A DNA stretch of 64,000 bases. Source: Planctomonas sp. JC2975 (GTDB lineage: Bacteria; Actinomycetota; Actinomycetes; Actinomycetales; Microbacteriaceae). Below are positions 53,912-63,467 of the stretch, piece after piece. The position numbers and the translations under genes are program-made. Each line of letters begins with the position of its first letter. Position 1 is the stretch's first letter. The stretch covers positions 2,901,295 to 2,965,294 of the forward strand of contig NZ_JABEKS010000001.1 in assembly GCF_012985205.1 (NCBI RefSeq), in the 5' to 3' direction. The notes under the pieces are model-generated. The model did not search any database, was not told the origin of the DNA, and saw only the letters and a list, made by a program, of their open reading frames with translations.

Positions 53912-54805
53912 ATGACGATGTCTGCGGCCATCGACGACGCGCCCGCGCAGCACGGGATGATTCCGATCGCAACCCCCGCACAGCCCGGCGCGATCGAACT
54001 CGGAACTGGAAGGCCCTCGGATGCCCGCGCACCGGAGGCATGGCACAGCGAGTACGGCAGCATGTTCGCGCGCAACGTCAGCGTCCCCACGCTGACGCCA
54101 TTCCTCCCGGAGCCGGCCACGGCCACGGGAACCGCCGTGATCGTCGCTCCGGGCGGCGGATTCATGTCGCTGTCCATGGAGAACGAAGGCTGGGACGTCG
54201 CACGCGCGCTCGCTGACCGCGGTGTCGCTGCCTTCGTGCTGAAGTACCGGCTCAAGCCGACCGCAGAAGGCCTTGACGACTTCGCCGTTGAGTTGAGGAC
54301 GATGCTGGCGGGACCGCGTCCCTCTGAGCGGCATGACCCGGCCACCGCGGTCCGGGCCCTGGACTCACAGATCGCCGACGCCCGCGCGGCATTCGCGCTC
54401 GTGCGCAGCCGTTCCTCCGAGTGGAGAGTCGATCCCGAGCGCATCGGCATGGTCGGCTTCTCCGCCGGCGCCATGCTCACCGTCGCGACGACCCTTGCAG
54501 GTGAGGATGCGAAACCGGCCTTCATCGGCGACATCTACGGCCCGCTCACGGCGTTCGAGGTACCGCACGACGCCCCGCCGCTGTTCATCGCGCTCGCCGC
54601 GGACGACGGCCTGATGGCCTCGGGCGGGTTCCCGCTGGTCGAGAGCTGGCACGCCGCCGGACGTCCCGTGGAGCTCCACTTCTACGAGAAGGGCGGGCAC
54701 GGATTCGGCATGTATCCGAAGGAGACCACCAGCACTGACTGGTTCGGCTCCTTCGTCAGCTGGATGAGGATGCACGGCCTGCTCGAATGCCCGGATGGTC
54801 GGTGA
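53912..54805 (+). CDS. Alpha/beta-hydrolase, acetylesterase-like
   Basis: A 297-residue esterase. VIVAPGGGFMSL holds the oxyanion-hole glycine, GMVGFSAGAM the nucleophile Ser (G-F-S-A-G), DDGLM an acid candidate and GGHGFGM the His. The pattern fits acetyl-xylan esterase/BD-FAE-type enzymes that remove acetyl groups from hemicellulose oligosaccharides. No signal, so cytoplasmic. GGAGAG precedes ATG 53912. It sits between two IS982-like fragments, and so may be an insertion-borne gene. Confidence 0.8.
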   Translation: MTMSAAIDDAPAQHGMIPIATPAQPGAIELGTGRPSDARAPEAWHSEYGSMFARNVSVPTLTPFLPEPATATGTAVIVAPGGGFMSLSMENEGWDVARALADRGVAAFVLKYRLKPTAEGLDDFAVELRTMLAGPRPSERHDPATAVRALDSQIADARAAFALVRSRSSEWRVDPERIGMVGFSAGAMLTVATTLAGEDAKPAFIGDIYGPLTAFEVPHDAPPLFIALAADDGLMASGGFPLVESWHAAGRPVELHFYEKGGHGFGMYPKETTSTDWFGSFVSWMRMHGLLECPDGR

Positions 54806-54944
54806 CCTCCGGCCTCGACGGCTTCCGCCACGTGATCTCCTCCACGATCGCCGCGTCGGTTCCGGTCGAGCGTCTCACCCTGCTCAACCAGCTTTGGCCG
54901 CTAGCGTATGACCGGCTGAACTACGTCGCCCGACGATCGACGAA

Positions 54945-55163
54945 AAGCCCCGGTTTGGGAAACTCGGCGGAATCAGGCAATGGGTCGAGTCCGTGTTCGA
55001 CAACCTCAAAGGTCAACTCACCCTCGAAGAACACGGCGGTCGCACCATCGCCGGCATCTACTCACGCATCGCCGCCCGACTCCTCGCCCTCGCTGCCGGC
55101 ATCTGGCACAACTGGCGCACCAACGCACCGATCAAACGCCCACTGATCGCCTACGACCACTGA
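54945..55163 (+). mobile_element. IS982-like transposase, 3' end fragment
   Basis: The frame reads FGKLGGIRQWVESVFDNLKGQ, LTLEEHGGRTIAGIYSRIAAR, LALAAGIWHNWRTNAPIK and stops after LIAYDH at 55163. It is the natural end of the transposase whose 5' parts lie at 53.3 kb. The first ~60 bases (54949-55007) closely match 53551-53608, giving a direct repeat around the esterase gene. Confidence 0.6.
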
Positions 55164-55184
55164 AACCAAAGAGACTCACTCACC

Positions 55185-55340
55185 TAGGCGCGGCCGTCGG
55201 GGGCGTGGGCACCGAACGTCTGAGTCTCAACCTCGACACCTTCTGGTCCGGCGGACCAGCGACCAGCGACGACGCTACACTGCTCGGGGATCTCATCGAA
55301 CTATGCGGAGCCGGGCCGCGGGCGACCATGGGCAGACTCG
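55185..55340 (+). pseudogene. GH95 alpha-L-fucosidase N-terminal scrap
   Basis: LGAAVGGVGTERLSLNLDTF and WSGGPATSDDA closely resemble the N-terminal GH95 signature (G-x-G-T-E-x-L-x-L-N-x-D-T-x-W-S-G-G-P). Only about 50 residues survive, between the IS fragment and the LacI promoter. Confidence 0.6.
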
Positions 55341-55384
55341 CTTGCCCTTGACTTGTCGCCGTCGGCCGGAGCGACCGCGAGACA

Positions 55385-55400
55385 TTTTATCGATATACTT
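55385..55400. promoter_or_regulatory. ATTTTA-TCGA-TATACT operator
   Basis: Left arm and centre match the operator at 53045-53060; the right arm matches at four of six positions. It lies about 100 bases before the LacI start, suggesting self-control. Confidence 0.5.
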
Positions 55401-55500
55401 GGCGCTGCCTGGCGGCGTCGTCAGGCCGTTCGCGCCCCGGCGAGGTATGCACCCATCTTCCTCTCGGACTAGCAGGACGTCGCGGCTCCGGAGGATGCGC

Positions 55501-56505
55501 ATGGTGAAGATGGCCGACGTGGCCCGCGAGGCCGGTGTCTCGGTCATGACCGTGTCGAACGTCATCAACGAGCGCCTTCCCGTCGGTGAGCCGACACGCG
55601 CCCGCGTCATGGCGGCCGTCGAAGCCCTCGGGTACGAGGTCAACCTGACTGCGAGGAATCTGCGCGCCGGGCGGACCGATACGGTCGCGTTCGTCGTGCC
55701 GAGTTTCCACGACTACTTCGGCGAGCTCGCCGACCAGGTCGCCCCGCTCATTGAGGCGGAAGGGCGTCACCTCGTTCTCGAGCGGACGAGTGCCAACGCA
55801 GAACAGGAGATGGAGGCGCTGAGCGTCCCGCGGCTCCAGATCTACGACGGCGTCCTGCTGTCCGTCGCTGAACTCGACCTGGAGCTGCTCGACCGGGTTC
55901 GCACCACGAAGCCGATCGTCCTGCTGGGCGAGCGTGACGTTCCCGACCACCTCAACCACGTACGCCTCGCGAACGAATCAGGCGCTCAACTCGCCACGGC
56001 GCACATGATCGAGCACGGAGCGCGCCGCATTCTCGCGCTCGGTTGCACGTTCGACGCCGCACACATCATGACCACGGACCGACGCGTCGGGTGGGAGCGC
56101 GCGCACCACGAGGCCGGTCTCGCCGTCGATCCGGCGCTCGTCGCGCCGGTCGGCGACTTCACCTCGCTCAGTGCCTATGATGCGATGCTCGAGGTCATCG
56201 CCAGGGGGACGGCCTTCGACGGCGTCTTCGCGGTGACCGACATCGTCGCCCTGGGTGCGCTGTCCGCCCTCGTGGAGAGTGGCCTGCGGGTGCCCGTCGA
56301 TGTTCAACTCGCGGGGTTCGACAACCTCGACATGTCGCGCTTCGTCCCTCCCGGCATCACGTCGGTCGATGCCAACCACGAGGGCGTCGCAGAGGCGGCG
56401 GTCGACCTGCTTCACCGCCAGATGGCGGGTTGGACGGGTCCCGCCGAGCACGTCGTCGCGCCCGTTCGCCTCGTAGTGCGTGGATCCACCCGTGGTGACG
56501 CCTAG
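55501..56505 (+). CDS. LacI-family regulator of the arabinoxylan set
   Basis: A 334-residue regulator. MADVAREAGVSVMTVSNVI at the N-terminus is the helix-turn-helix, followed by a LacI-type effector core (VAFVVPSFHDYFGELA and LAGFDNLDMSRFVPPGITSV). ATG 55501 has GGAGG six bases upstream; longer frames overlap the operator. It precedes the GH51-GH43 operon and may control it and the LplA-type importer through the ATTTTA operators. Confidence 0.85.
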   Translation: MVKMADVAREAGVSVMTVSNVINERLPVGEPTRARVMAAVEALGYEVNLTARNLRAGRTDTVAFVVPSFHDYFGELADQVAPLIEAEGRHLVLERTSANAEQEMEALSVPRLQIYDGVLLSVAELDLELLDRVRTTKPIVLLGERDVPDHLNHVRLANESGAQLATAHMIEHGARRILALGCTFDAAHIMTTDRRVGWERAHHEAGLAVDPALVAPVGDFTSLSAYDAMLEVIARGTAFDGVFAVTDIVALGALSALVESGLRVPVDVQLAGFDNLDMSRFVPPGITSVDANHEGVAEAAVDLLHRQMAGWTGPAEHVVAPVRLVVRGSTRGDA

Positions 56506-56795
56506 CCCAGGACTGCGACAGGTTCTTCGCATCACCCCACATCGCCCCGGTCAAAGGAGACCCATCCGTGCGAACCCCCGGCGTCGTCACCCGCCGGCAG
56601 GGCCGTCCTGGCCTCGCCGGTCCTACCGACGCTTCACCGGCGGTTGACAGTCTCAGCGCCGAGCGCGTCATGAATGCCGTGCCGTTCAGGACGTGGAGCA
56701 ATCGGACGCCTGGGCCTATGGGTCTGGCTCCCGTGCGCCACCGACTGACCTCTTGCCTCACCTGACCCAGACATCCCTTGACGCGAAGGAGCGCC
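56506..56795. other. Gap before GH51 with one doubtful small frame
   Basis: A GTG at 56568 with AAAGGAGA upstream opens a 65-residue frame (MRTPGVVTRRQGRPG to LTSCLT) that is Arg/Pro-rich and unlike its neighbours. It could be a leader or chance. A GH51 promoter is presumed here. Confidence 0.35.
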
Positions 56796-58319
56796 ATGAC
56801 TATCACGACCGCCGTCATCGACCTGGACCTGCCGGGTGCCACGATCAGCCGGCACATCTACGGGCACTTCGCCGAGCACCTGGGGAGGTGCATCTACGGC
56901 GGATTCTGGGTGGGCGAAGACTCGCCGCTGCCCAACGTGCGGGGCATCCGCTCCGACGTCGTGGACGCGTTGAAGGCGATCCGGATCCCGAACCTGCGTT
57001 GGCCGGGCGGGTGTTTCGCGGACGACTACAACTGGCGTGACGGCATCGGCCCGCGCGAGCTTCGCCCGCGGATGGTGAACTCTCACTGGGGCGACGTGGT
57101 CGAGGACAACTCCTTCGGCACGCACGAGTTCATGGACCTGTGCGAGCTATTGGGCGCCGAGCCGTACGTGGCGGGAAACGTGGGCTCGGGGTCGGTGGCG
57201 GAGATGTCGGACTGGGTCGAGTACCTGACCCGCTCGGACGACTCACCGATGGCGGCGCTGCGGCGGGCGAACGGGCGTGACGAGCCGTGGCGGGTGCCGT
57301 TCTGGGGCCTCGGCAACGAGGCGTGGGGCTGCGGCGGCAACCTGCGCGCTGAGCAGTTCGCCTCGCTGGCCCGCCAGTATGCCACCTACTCGCGCAACCA
57401 CGGCGCCAACTCGCTGTACCGGATCGCGGCAGGAGCGAACGCCGGGGACCTGCACTGGACCGAGACGCTCATGCGGTCCTTCGACGACCTGACGTCGGAC
57501 CCTGCGGGGCACGCCGGCCCGTTCCAGGCCGTGTCGCTGCACTACTACACGATGGCGGGTTCGTGGTCCGACAAGGGCGACGCCACCGGCTTCAGCACGG
57601 ACCAGTGGAACGTCACGATGGCGCGCGCTCGGCAGATGGAGGAGTTGCTCACTCGCCACTCCACGGTCATGGACCGCTACGATCCACATCGCAAAGTCGG
57701 CCTGGTCGTGGACGAGTGGGGCACCTGGTGGAACGTGGAGAAGGGCACCAACCCCGGTTTCCTGTACCAGCAGAACACGCTGCGCGACGCGCTGGTCGCC
57801 TCGGTCCACTTCGACGCGTTCCATCGGCACGCCGAGCGTGTGGTCATGGCCAACATCGCCCAGACGGTCAACGTGCTTCAGGCGATGATCCTGACAGACC
57901 CCGACACGGGCGCGCTGGTGCTCACTCCGACGTACCACGTGTTCGAGATGAACTCCGGTCACCAGGATGCCGCCGCGCTGGCTGTGCACTTGCTCGACGC
58001 CTACACCCGCACCGTCGAGGGGAACGAGTTCTCGCTCGTTTCGGCGTCCGCGTCTGTCAACGGGAACACCGCCCTGGTGTCGCTGTCCAATCTCGACGCC
58101 GAGACCGACTGCACCGTGGTGCTCGACCTGCGGGGCCGAGACGTGCTCGGGCACTCCGCGCGGGTCCTGACGGCGTCGACACTTGACGCACACAACACAC
58201 CGGAGCGTCTCGACGCCGTCTCGCCTGCAGCGCACGCCGGTGTGCGGACGCATGCCCGCGGGCTCGAGGTGGACCTGCCAGCTCACTCATACGTGACCGT
58301 CTCGCTCGACCTGCGCTGA
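56796..58319 (+). CDS. Alpha-L-arabinofuranosidase, GH51
   Basis: A 507-residue enzyme. [20 protein letters not shown] opens the catalytic barrel; [11 protein letters not shown] gives the acid/base Glu 175, and VVDEWGTWW the nucleophile Glu 307. A C-terminal beta-sandwich follows. No signal peptide, so it cleaves arabinose from imported arabino-oligosaccharides inside the cell. GAAGGAG precedes ATG 56796. The stop overlaps the GH43 start (TGATG). Confidence 0.93.
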   Translation: MTITTAVIDLDLPGATISRHIYGHFAEHLGRCIYGGFWVGEDSPLPNVRGIRSDVVDALKAIRIPNLRWPGGCFADDYNWRDGIGPRELRPRMVNSHWGDVVEDNSFGTHEFMDLCELLGAEPYVAGNVGSGSVAEMSDWVEYLTRSDDSPMAALRRANGRDEPWRVPFWGLGNEAWGCGGNLRAEQFASLARQYATYSRNHGANSLYRIAAGANAGDLHWTETLMRSFDDLTSDPAGHAGPFQAVSLHYYTMAGSWSDKGDATGFSTDQWNVTMARARQMEELLTRHSTVMDRYDPHRKVGLVVDEWGTWWNVEKGTNPGFLYQQNTLRDALVASVHFDAFHRHAERVVMANIAQTVNVLQAMILTDPDTGALVLTPTYHVFEMNSGHQDAAALAVHLLDAYTRTVEGNEFSLVSASASVNGNTALVSLSNLDAETDCTVVLDLRGRDVLGHSARVLTASTLDAHNTPERLDAVSPAAHAGVRTHARGLEVDLPAHSYVTVSLDLR

Positions 58320-59953
58320 TGGATTCGCGCCACCGGGACGGCCGGTTCACGAACCCCGTCATCTTCTCCGACGTGCCCGATCCCGACGTCGTTCACGACG
58401 GCAGGCAGTACTACATGGTCAGCACGACCATGTACTTCGCGCCGAGCGTGCCGATCATGCGCTCGGGCGACCTCGTGCACTGGTCACTCGCCGGCTACAC
58501 GGGCCCGATCCTCGACGACACGGACGCTCTCGCGCTGCGCAACGGACGCAACGCCTACGGCCAAGGCAGCTGGGCCGCGAGCATCAGGTTCCACGAGGGC
58601 ACGTACTACGTCTCGGTCGGAAGCCTGACCACGCAGAAGACGTACATTTACGCGACGCCGAGCATCGAGCACGGGCCGTGGACGCGGTCGGTGCTCGACG
58701 GCTACGCCCACGATCAGTCGCTCCTGTTCGATGGCGAGGACACCTACCTGGTGTACGGCGGCGGTGTGATCGACCTGCGCCGCCTGGGGCTGGCGGCGGA
58801 CGGGACTTACGTCTGGGACGGACCCGCGATCCGGCTCGTCGACGACGCGAACGTCGACCAGACCAGCGGGCTGAACGCCGAGGGCGCGCACGCGTACAAG
58901 ATCGGCGACTACTACTACGTCTTCATGATCGAGTGGCCGACGGACGGGGTGCGCCAGGAGGTCGTGTGGCGGTCGACGGTGCTGACGCCGCAGTCTCAGG
59001 GTGGAACCTGGGAGGGCAGAGTCGTGCTCAGCCAGGCGGTGTCGGTCGAGGGGCGCAAGGGCGGCGGTGCCGCCCAGGGCGGCGTTGTCCAGACGCCCGA
59101 CGGGCACTGGTACGCCATGGTGTTCCAGGACGAGGGGCCGCTCGGCCGATCGCCACAGCTGGCGCGCGTGACCTGGGAGGAGGACGGGTGGCCGGTGTAC
59201 AGACTGGACGCCTCGATGGCGATGCCAAAAGGAACACCGTCGGCGAGAGGGACGCACCTGCTCGTCACCGACGACTTCGACAACGAGACTACGGCCGCCG
59301 GCTACTGGAGCACAGTGCATGCGGGAGCGGTGACGACATCGCAGGAGAACGCCTGGAACGGGTCGAACCTGGCGCTTCCGTGGCAGTGGAACCACAACCC
59401 GGATAACCGGTTCTGGTCGCTCACCGAGCGTCCCGGCCACCTGCGGCTGACCACGGGGAGTGTCGCGTCAGGCATCCTCGACGCCCGCAACACGCTCACG
59501 CAACGCACATACGGGCCGGCCGCCTCGGCCGCGATCTTGCTGGACGTTTCGGGGATGAAGGACGGCGATCTCGCTGGCCTGTCCGCCTACCAGCAGAAGT
59601 ACGGGTACGTGGCCGTCGAGATGCGGGGCGGTGCCCGTCGGCTGGTAATGCGTCGGGCGGACGGGCAGGGAAGGGTCGCGTTCACGAGCGTCCCTGTGCC
59701 GCTCGACGCCGAGACGGTCTCACTGCGGGCCGACGTGGATTTCCGGGACGCCGCCGACCGTGCGTCGTTCGCCTACTCTCTCGACGGCGTCACGTGGACG
59801 CCGATCGGTGACGACCTGGCGATGGAGTACAGCCTCGGCCACTTCACCGGGTATCGATTTGCGATCTTCTGTTATGCGACGGCCGTGACCGGCGGGTACG
59901 TGGACGTCGACTGGTTCAGGGTCGGCGACGACATCGAAGGCACGAGGCCATGA
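58319..59953 (+). CDS. GH43 beta-xylosidase/arabinofuranosidase
   Basis: A 544-residue enzyme. VPDPDVVHDG gives the catalytic base Asp 21, YAHDQSLLFDGEDTYLVYGG the central Asp, and EGAHAYKIGDYYY the acid Glu of the five-bladed propeller. The C-terminal ~220 residues form the beta-sandwich domain of GH43 enzymes with xylosidase activity. No signal peptide. Translated together with the GH51 gene and followed by an esterase-like gene (4-base overlap), it completes a small arabinoxylan-degrading operon. Confidence 0.9.
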   Translation: MDSRHRDGRFTNPVIFSDVPDPDVVHDGRQYYMVSTTMYFAPSVPIMRSGDLVHWSLAGYTGPILDDTDALALRNGRNAYGQGSWAASIRFHEGTYYVSVGSLTTQKTYIYATPSIEHGPWTRSVLDGYAHDQSLLFDGEDTYLVYGGGVIDLRRLGLAADGTYVWDGPAIRLVDDANVDQTSGLNAEGAHAYKIGDYYYVFMIEWPTDGVRQEVVWRSTVLTPQSQGGTWEGRVVLSQAVSVEGRKGGGAAQGGVVQTPDGHWYAMVFQDEGPLGRSPQLARVTWEEDGWPVYRLDASMAMPKGTPSARGTHLLVTDDFDNETTAAGYWSTVHAGAVTTSQENAWNGSNLALPWQWNHNPDNRFWSLTERPGHLRLTTGSVASGILDARNTLTQRTYGPAASAAILLDVSGMKDGDLAGLSAYQQKYGYVAVEMRGGARRLVMRRADGQGRVAFTSVPVPLDAETVSLRADVDFRDAADRASFAYSLDGVTWTPIGDDLAMEYSLGHFTGYRFAIFCYATAVTGGYVDVDWFRVGDDIEGTRP

Positions 59954-60570
59954 CGAGACGACTTGTACCGGAGCTGGAGGCGCGTCGGTACCTCATCGAG
60001 GACTACACGGAGTTCGCGCAGGTCCCCGAGCCCGTCGTCGAGTAGTGGAGGGCACCGTTCGGGCCGCTCGAGGACTGGGACCTGACCATTGTCGACCAGG
60101 TGGTCCCAGGCCCGGTGCCCGTGCGCGTCTACACGCCTGTGAGCACCCTGCCCGACGGCGGCCGCGCGTGCCTGGTCTGGATGCACGGCGGCGCCTTCGC
60201 TTGGGGCGACCTCGACATGGCCGAGGCGCACGGCGCCTCGTGCGGCGTCGCCGGCCGTGCCGACGCGGTGGTCGTCTCCGTCGACTACCGCCTGTGCCCC
60301 GTGATGCCCGAGCTCGGCGGAACCGTCGGCGACCGGGTCGACGAGCTCGGCCGGCCGGTTCGGTTCCCCGTGCCGCAGGACGACTGTACGGCGGCGTTCG
60401 ACGCGGTACACGCGGACCCCGCGCGGTTCGGCGTCGACCCGGCCCGGGTCGCGGTCGGCGTCGCGAGCGCCGGCGCCTCGCTGGCGGCGTCGGTGGCCCT
60501 GCGCGCGATCCACGACGGCCACGCACCGTGGCAGACCCTGCTGCTGTACCCGGTGCTGCACCCACGCATC
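59950..60570 (+). pseudogene. Alpha/beta-hydrolase gene with in-frame amber codon
   Basis: ATG 59950 overlaps the GH43 stop. The frame reads MTRRLVPELEARRY to QVPEPVVE, then TAG (60043-60045), then continues in frame with WRAPFGPLEDWDL, WMHGGAFAWGD (oxyanion HGG), SVDYRLCP and VASAGASLAAS. That order fits hormone-sensitive-lipase-type esterases; the nucleophile box reads A-S-A-G-A where G-x-S-A-G is usual. The part after about 60570 is MutS-like, so the C-terminal third, including the His, is lost. Confidence 0.75.
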
Positions 60571-61250
60571 CGAGCCCGTCGTTCCGCATCGCGGAGCGCG
60601 ATGAGGCGGGGGCGCAGGCGCTGTCGCAGCTGCGTGGGCAGGGGCTGAACCTCGTGGCGGATGCGCTGGCTCGATCCGTCGACCACATTCGCAGCTTCTT
60701 CGAAATGATGCGCACCGAGCTCGGCTTCTACGTGGGATGCGTCAATCTCGCCCACGCCATCGATCACCGCGGTCTGCAGACGTCGTTCCCGACCCCGATC
60801 CCCGGGCAGCGGCAGGAGTTCACCTGCGACGACCTGTACGACGTGAGCCTCGCCCTGGTCTCATCGGGCAAGGAGGCCACGGGGAGCAGGCTCGCCATCA
60901 GCTCCATCGTCGGCAACACCGTCGAGGCGGATGGCCACCGGCTCATCATGGTCACCGGAGCGAACCGCGGCGGCAAATCGACGTTCCTGCGCAGCGTCGG
61001 CCTCGCCCAGCTGATGATGCAGGCCGGCATGTTCGTGCCGGCTCGCTCCCTATCGGCGACCATCGTCTCCGGCGTCTTCACCCACTTCAAGCGCGAGGAG
61101 GACACCGCACTCGCCAGCGGGAAGTTCGACGAGGAGCTGGCGCGGATGCGCGACATCGTCGGGCAAATCCAGCCGAGGGCGCTGATCCTGTTCAACGAAT
61201 CGTTCGCTGCCACGAACGAGCGCGAGGGTGCCGAGGTAGGGCCTTGGAAG
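60571..61250 (+). pseudogene. MutS-like ATPase fragment fused to the esterase relic
   Basis: From FRIAERDEAGAQALSQLRGQ the frame encodes a MutS-type ATPase domain: VTGANRGGKSTFLRSVGL is the Walker A, ALILFNESFAATNEREG the Walker B and following motif. The N-terminal clamp and lever domains are missing, and the C-terminal part ends abruptly after GAEV, where normal proteins continue. So it is broken at both ends. Actinobacteria carry such MutS-like proteins outside mutS/mutL. Confidence 0.7.
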
Positions 61251-61585
61251 CGATCGAGGCTAACTGAAGGCCCTTTCGTCTGAAGTCGTCTGCACCTTGG
61301 TGTCGCTCCCTCTGCCCAGGCGCCGGGTGGTAAAGGTGCCGAAATCCGGGTCGGGATACCGAGTCCCTCCCTCTAACCTGCCGATCTCCTTCACCCCATC
61401 CTGATTCACGTTTCGCGATAGGCGCTTACGTATCAAAATCGACACTGAATGAGATGCGATGCCGACGTGGCATGCGGCCGGCCCTTTCGAGGACTCGCGA
61501 TCGGCTTCCGGGATCCTCGAGGCTACGCCGTCGTCGCTAGGACTCCTGTGGGGCTCGCGTGGTGAACAATCGTCCGCGCGCCCCC
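61251..61585. other. Gap without a gene
   Basis: 335 bases between two broken genes. No gene, repeat or regulatory signal could be supported. Confidence 0.4.
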
Positions 61586-62337
61586 CTAGAAAGCGACCGG
61601 TTGCGGTCGCGGGGGCGCGGGATCGGGTGCGGTGATGAGGTCGCCGAGCATGTCCGGTATCTGGAGACGGAGCGTCATGCGGAGTTCTTCCGCGACCTGT
61701 CGTACCACTGCAGGCGCCGGTGACTCGGAGACTTCCCGGCTGAACGTCCATCCTTGGTCGTGTGTCACGAAGCCCATTGAGTTGCGGCGAGTCAGAGCTT
61801 CGTAGTCAGTAGGAAGCCGGTCGTCGAGATGGGCGCCGCCATCCTTGTTTGCCATGTAGAGCACGATGTTGCGGCGCGAGAAGGTGTTCCCCTGCATGTC
61901 GGTCATTTGCGGTGTTTTCCACCAGAAGTCGAAAGGTACCAACCGGTCTCCAGTGAGTCGGGCGGCGTCGTACGCGGGGCGCCATTCGTGCGCACCGTCT
62001 GACATGACGGCGACGACGGCATAGCCGGGGTCCGACACTGCCGTTGTTCCAGGCCCCAGCTTTCCAGATAGCGCGCAAGGTCGCTGTTCGGCGGCGGCGC
62101 TGAGTCTGGTTGGTCTCCAGTGACAAATTGGATGGAGTCCTTCACCCCGAGGTGCGCGAGCAGACTTCTGCTCGACGGGGTGTCGTGAACAAGCACGCGG
62201 ATGGTCGTGGCAAGCCGGAGCGACTCGGCGTATGGGCCCATGTCGTAGGCGTGGGCAGACGCATCGATGAACGACAGCTGATCGCGGAGACTGGCCTGGA
62301 ACTCCTCCATGGTGCGTGGCATACGCAAAGTCTGCAC
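61586..62337 (-). pseudogene. Unknown protein gene, frameshifted
   Basis: The N-terminal frame reads MQTLRMPRTMEEFQASLRDQ, LRLATTIRVLVHDTPSSRSL and NSDLARYLESWGLE; the rest (FDFWWKTPQMTDMQGNTFSR, TRRNSMGFVTHDQGWTFSRE) is in another frame ending at 61586. The span is 752 bases, one short of a multiple of three, so one deleted base near 62040-62060 fits. No family recognised; the restored protein is about 250 residues, cytoplasmic. Confidence 0.6.
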
Positions 62338-62512
62338 TACGACGCGAAACCATCATACGGGCTTCCTCGGCCAATCACGCCCGGCACATCTGTTCGGTCG
62401 GGCTGAGGCGGGTTACTCTGGAGGCGAGATCGTGGTGGAGGGGCTCACCATAACCGCGACGGACGCCAACGGCCCCTGCTGCGCTATTCATACGCGGAAG
62501 GCAGGGAGAGCC

Positions 62513-62690
62513 ATGGTCTCCACGCAGTGGTGCGCTCGACTCGACCAGGTCAGGGTCGCCAAGAGCGGACACGTCATCCTCGAGGACGTTCCTCCCCGGC
62601 GCGAAGATCGGCGTCGTCGGACCGAACGGGGCGGGAAAGTCTACGGCTCTGCGGAGTGCCGGGTCGATAGTGCGAAGGTCCGCAGACGCG
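62513..62690 (+). pseudogene. ettA (ABC-F) N-terminal fragment
   Basis: LDQVRVAKSGHVILEDV, then in a second frame PGAKIGVVGPNGAGKST, matches the first ATP site of EttA/ABC-F translation factors (Walker A G-P-N-G-A-G-K-S-T). A one-base frameshift near 62592 separates the two pieces, and the gene ends right before a palindrome at 62693. Only about 60 of ~560 residues remain. Confidence 0.7.
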
Positions 62691-62692
62691 CA

Positions 62693-62776
62693 AACGTCTG
62701 TCAGACGTTATGGGTCTGTGAGAGACCAATCGGTCGGCCGCTAGGCGGCCGTAGTGTTCTGCACCCTTTCGGGTGC
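62693..62776. repeat. Cluster of four palindromes
   Basis: AACGTCTG-T-CAGACGTT (62693-62709), GGTCT-N5-AGACC (62713-62727), CGGCCG-N5-CGGCCG (62735-62751) and GCACCC-TTTC-GGGTGC (62761-62776) follow one another within 84 bases, at the right edge of the accessory DNA. The last is followed by a T-rich stretch and could be a terminator. A recombination or replication role is possible. Confidence 0.6.
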
Positions 62777-63001
62777 GTTCTTTCGTCGTGAAGCCTGCGG
62801 CATTCTACGGTCGTCGTCCTCCGCGCAAGCGGCCTGCGGCCGCCAGCTTCCCCGAGACTTTCCGGCCGCGGTCGCCTGGCGGCTCCCTGATTTCGGCGGG
62901 AAACTCTCTCCTCCGCTGCCCTTCGGGTTGCACTCCGTCCTCCTCCCTGCGATGGCACTTCGTGCCTTCACGGCAAAAGAACGAGATGGAAGGAGAGACA
63001 C
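62777..63001. other. Leader of the maintenance genes
   Basis: A 225-base stretch before the DUF3846-like gene with GAAGGAGAGA as the ribosome site (about 62988-62998). No credible gene seen; an Arg-rich frame here is not supported. Confidence 0.4.
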
Positions 63002-63375
63002 ATGCTGAACGGGATGCTGGTCAACACGGAGGGCGCGATGCGCTCGGTGCAGGTCGACGACACGAACGCGGTGACCCTGTGGTTGTCGAGGCAGGCAGCG
63101 CTGGGGTGCGACCACCTGAATGTGGTGCGGATGCCGGACGGGATCGACTGCTGGGTTGATGACGAGGGCCTGTACAGGGGGGGTTCAACCCGGTCCTGAC
63201 GGTGATGACGGACCGGATCCGGTACACCTCGCCGTTGCTGGGCTCAGGGTTGTTCCTTGGCCGGGTCGCCGCGACGGGGGCGATGGCGTCGCTGACCGGC
63301 GAGCAGATCGCGACGATCTGGCAGTGGTGGGTGGCGGCGAGCCGGAAGGTCACGAACGCCCCGGTCGCCGTCTGA
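63002..63375 (+). pseudogene. DUF3846-like gene with a G-run frameshift
   Basis: From ATG 63002 the frame reads MLNGMLVNTEGAMRSVQVDD to WVDDEGLYRGG; after the run of seven G at 63177-63183 the natural ending (FNPVLTVMTDRIRYTSPLLG to VTNAPVAV) lies in another frame stopping at 63375. The span is 374 bases; eight G instead of seven would give a 124-residue protein. The order resembles DUF3846-type proteins of mobile elements. A homopolymer error or slipped-strand switch fits equally. Confidence 0.6.
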
Positions 63376-63391
63376 CCCCCACCAAGAAAGG

Positions 63392-63430
63392 GGTCGGGAC
63401 CGAAGCACCGGTAATGCCTCGGTCCCGACC
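63392..63430 (+). terminator. Hairpin before the ParB-family gene
   Basis: A perfect 12-bp stem GGTCGGGACCGA with TCGGTCCCGACC around a 15-base loop, after the DUF3846-like gene and 37 bases before the ParB-family ATG. Confidence 0.65.
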
Positions 63431-63467
63431 TGATCACAGAAGTTTACTGAGAAGGGAAACGCTCAAC

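Noticed and set aside
56568..56765. A 65-residue gene with a good ribosome site
   Set aside because: Sequence is Arg/Pro-rich with no likeness to known families; kept only as a doubtful frame within the gap entry.
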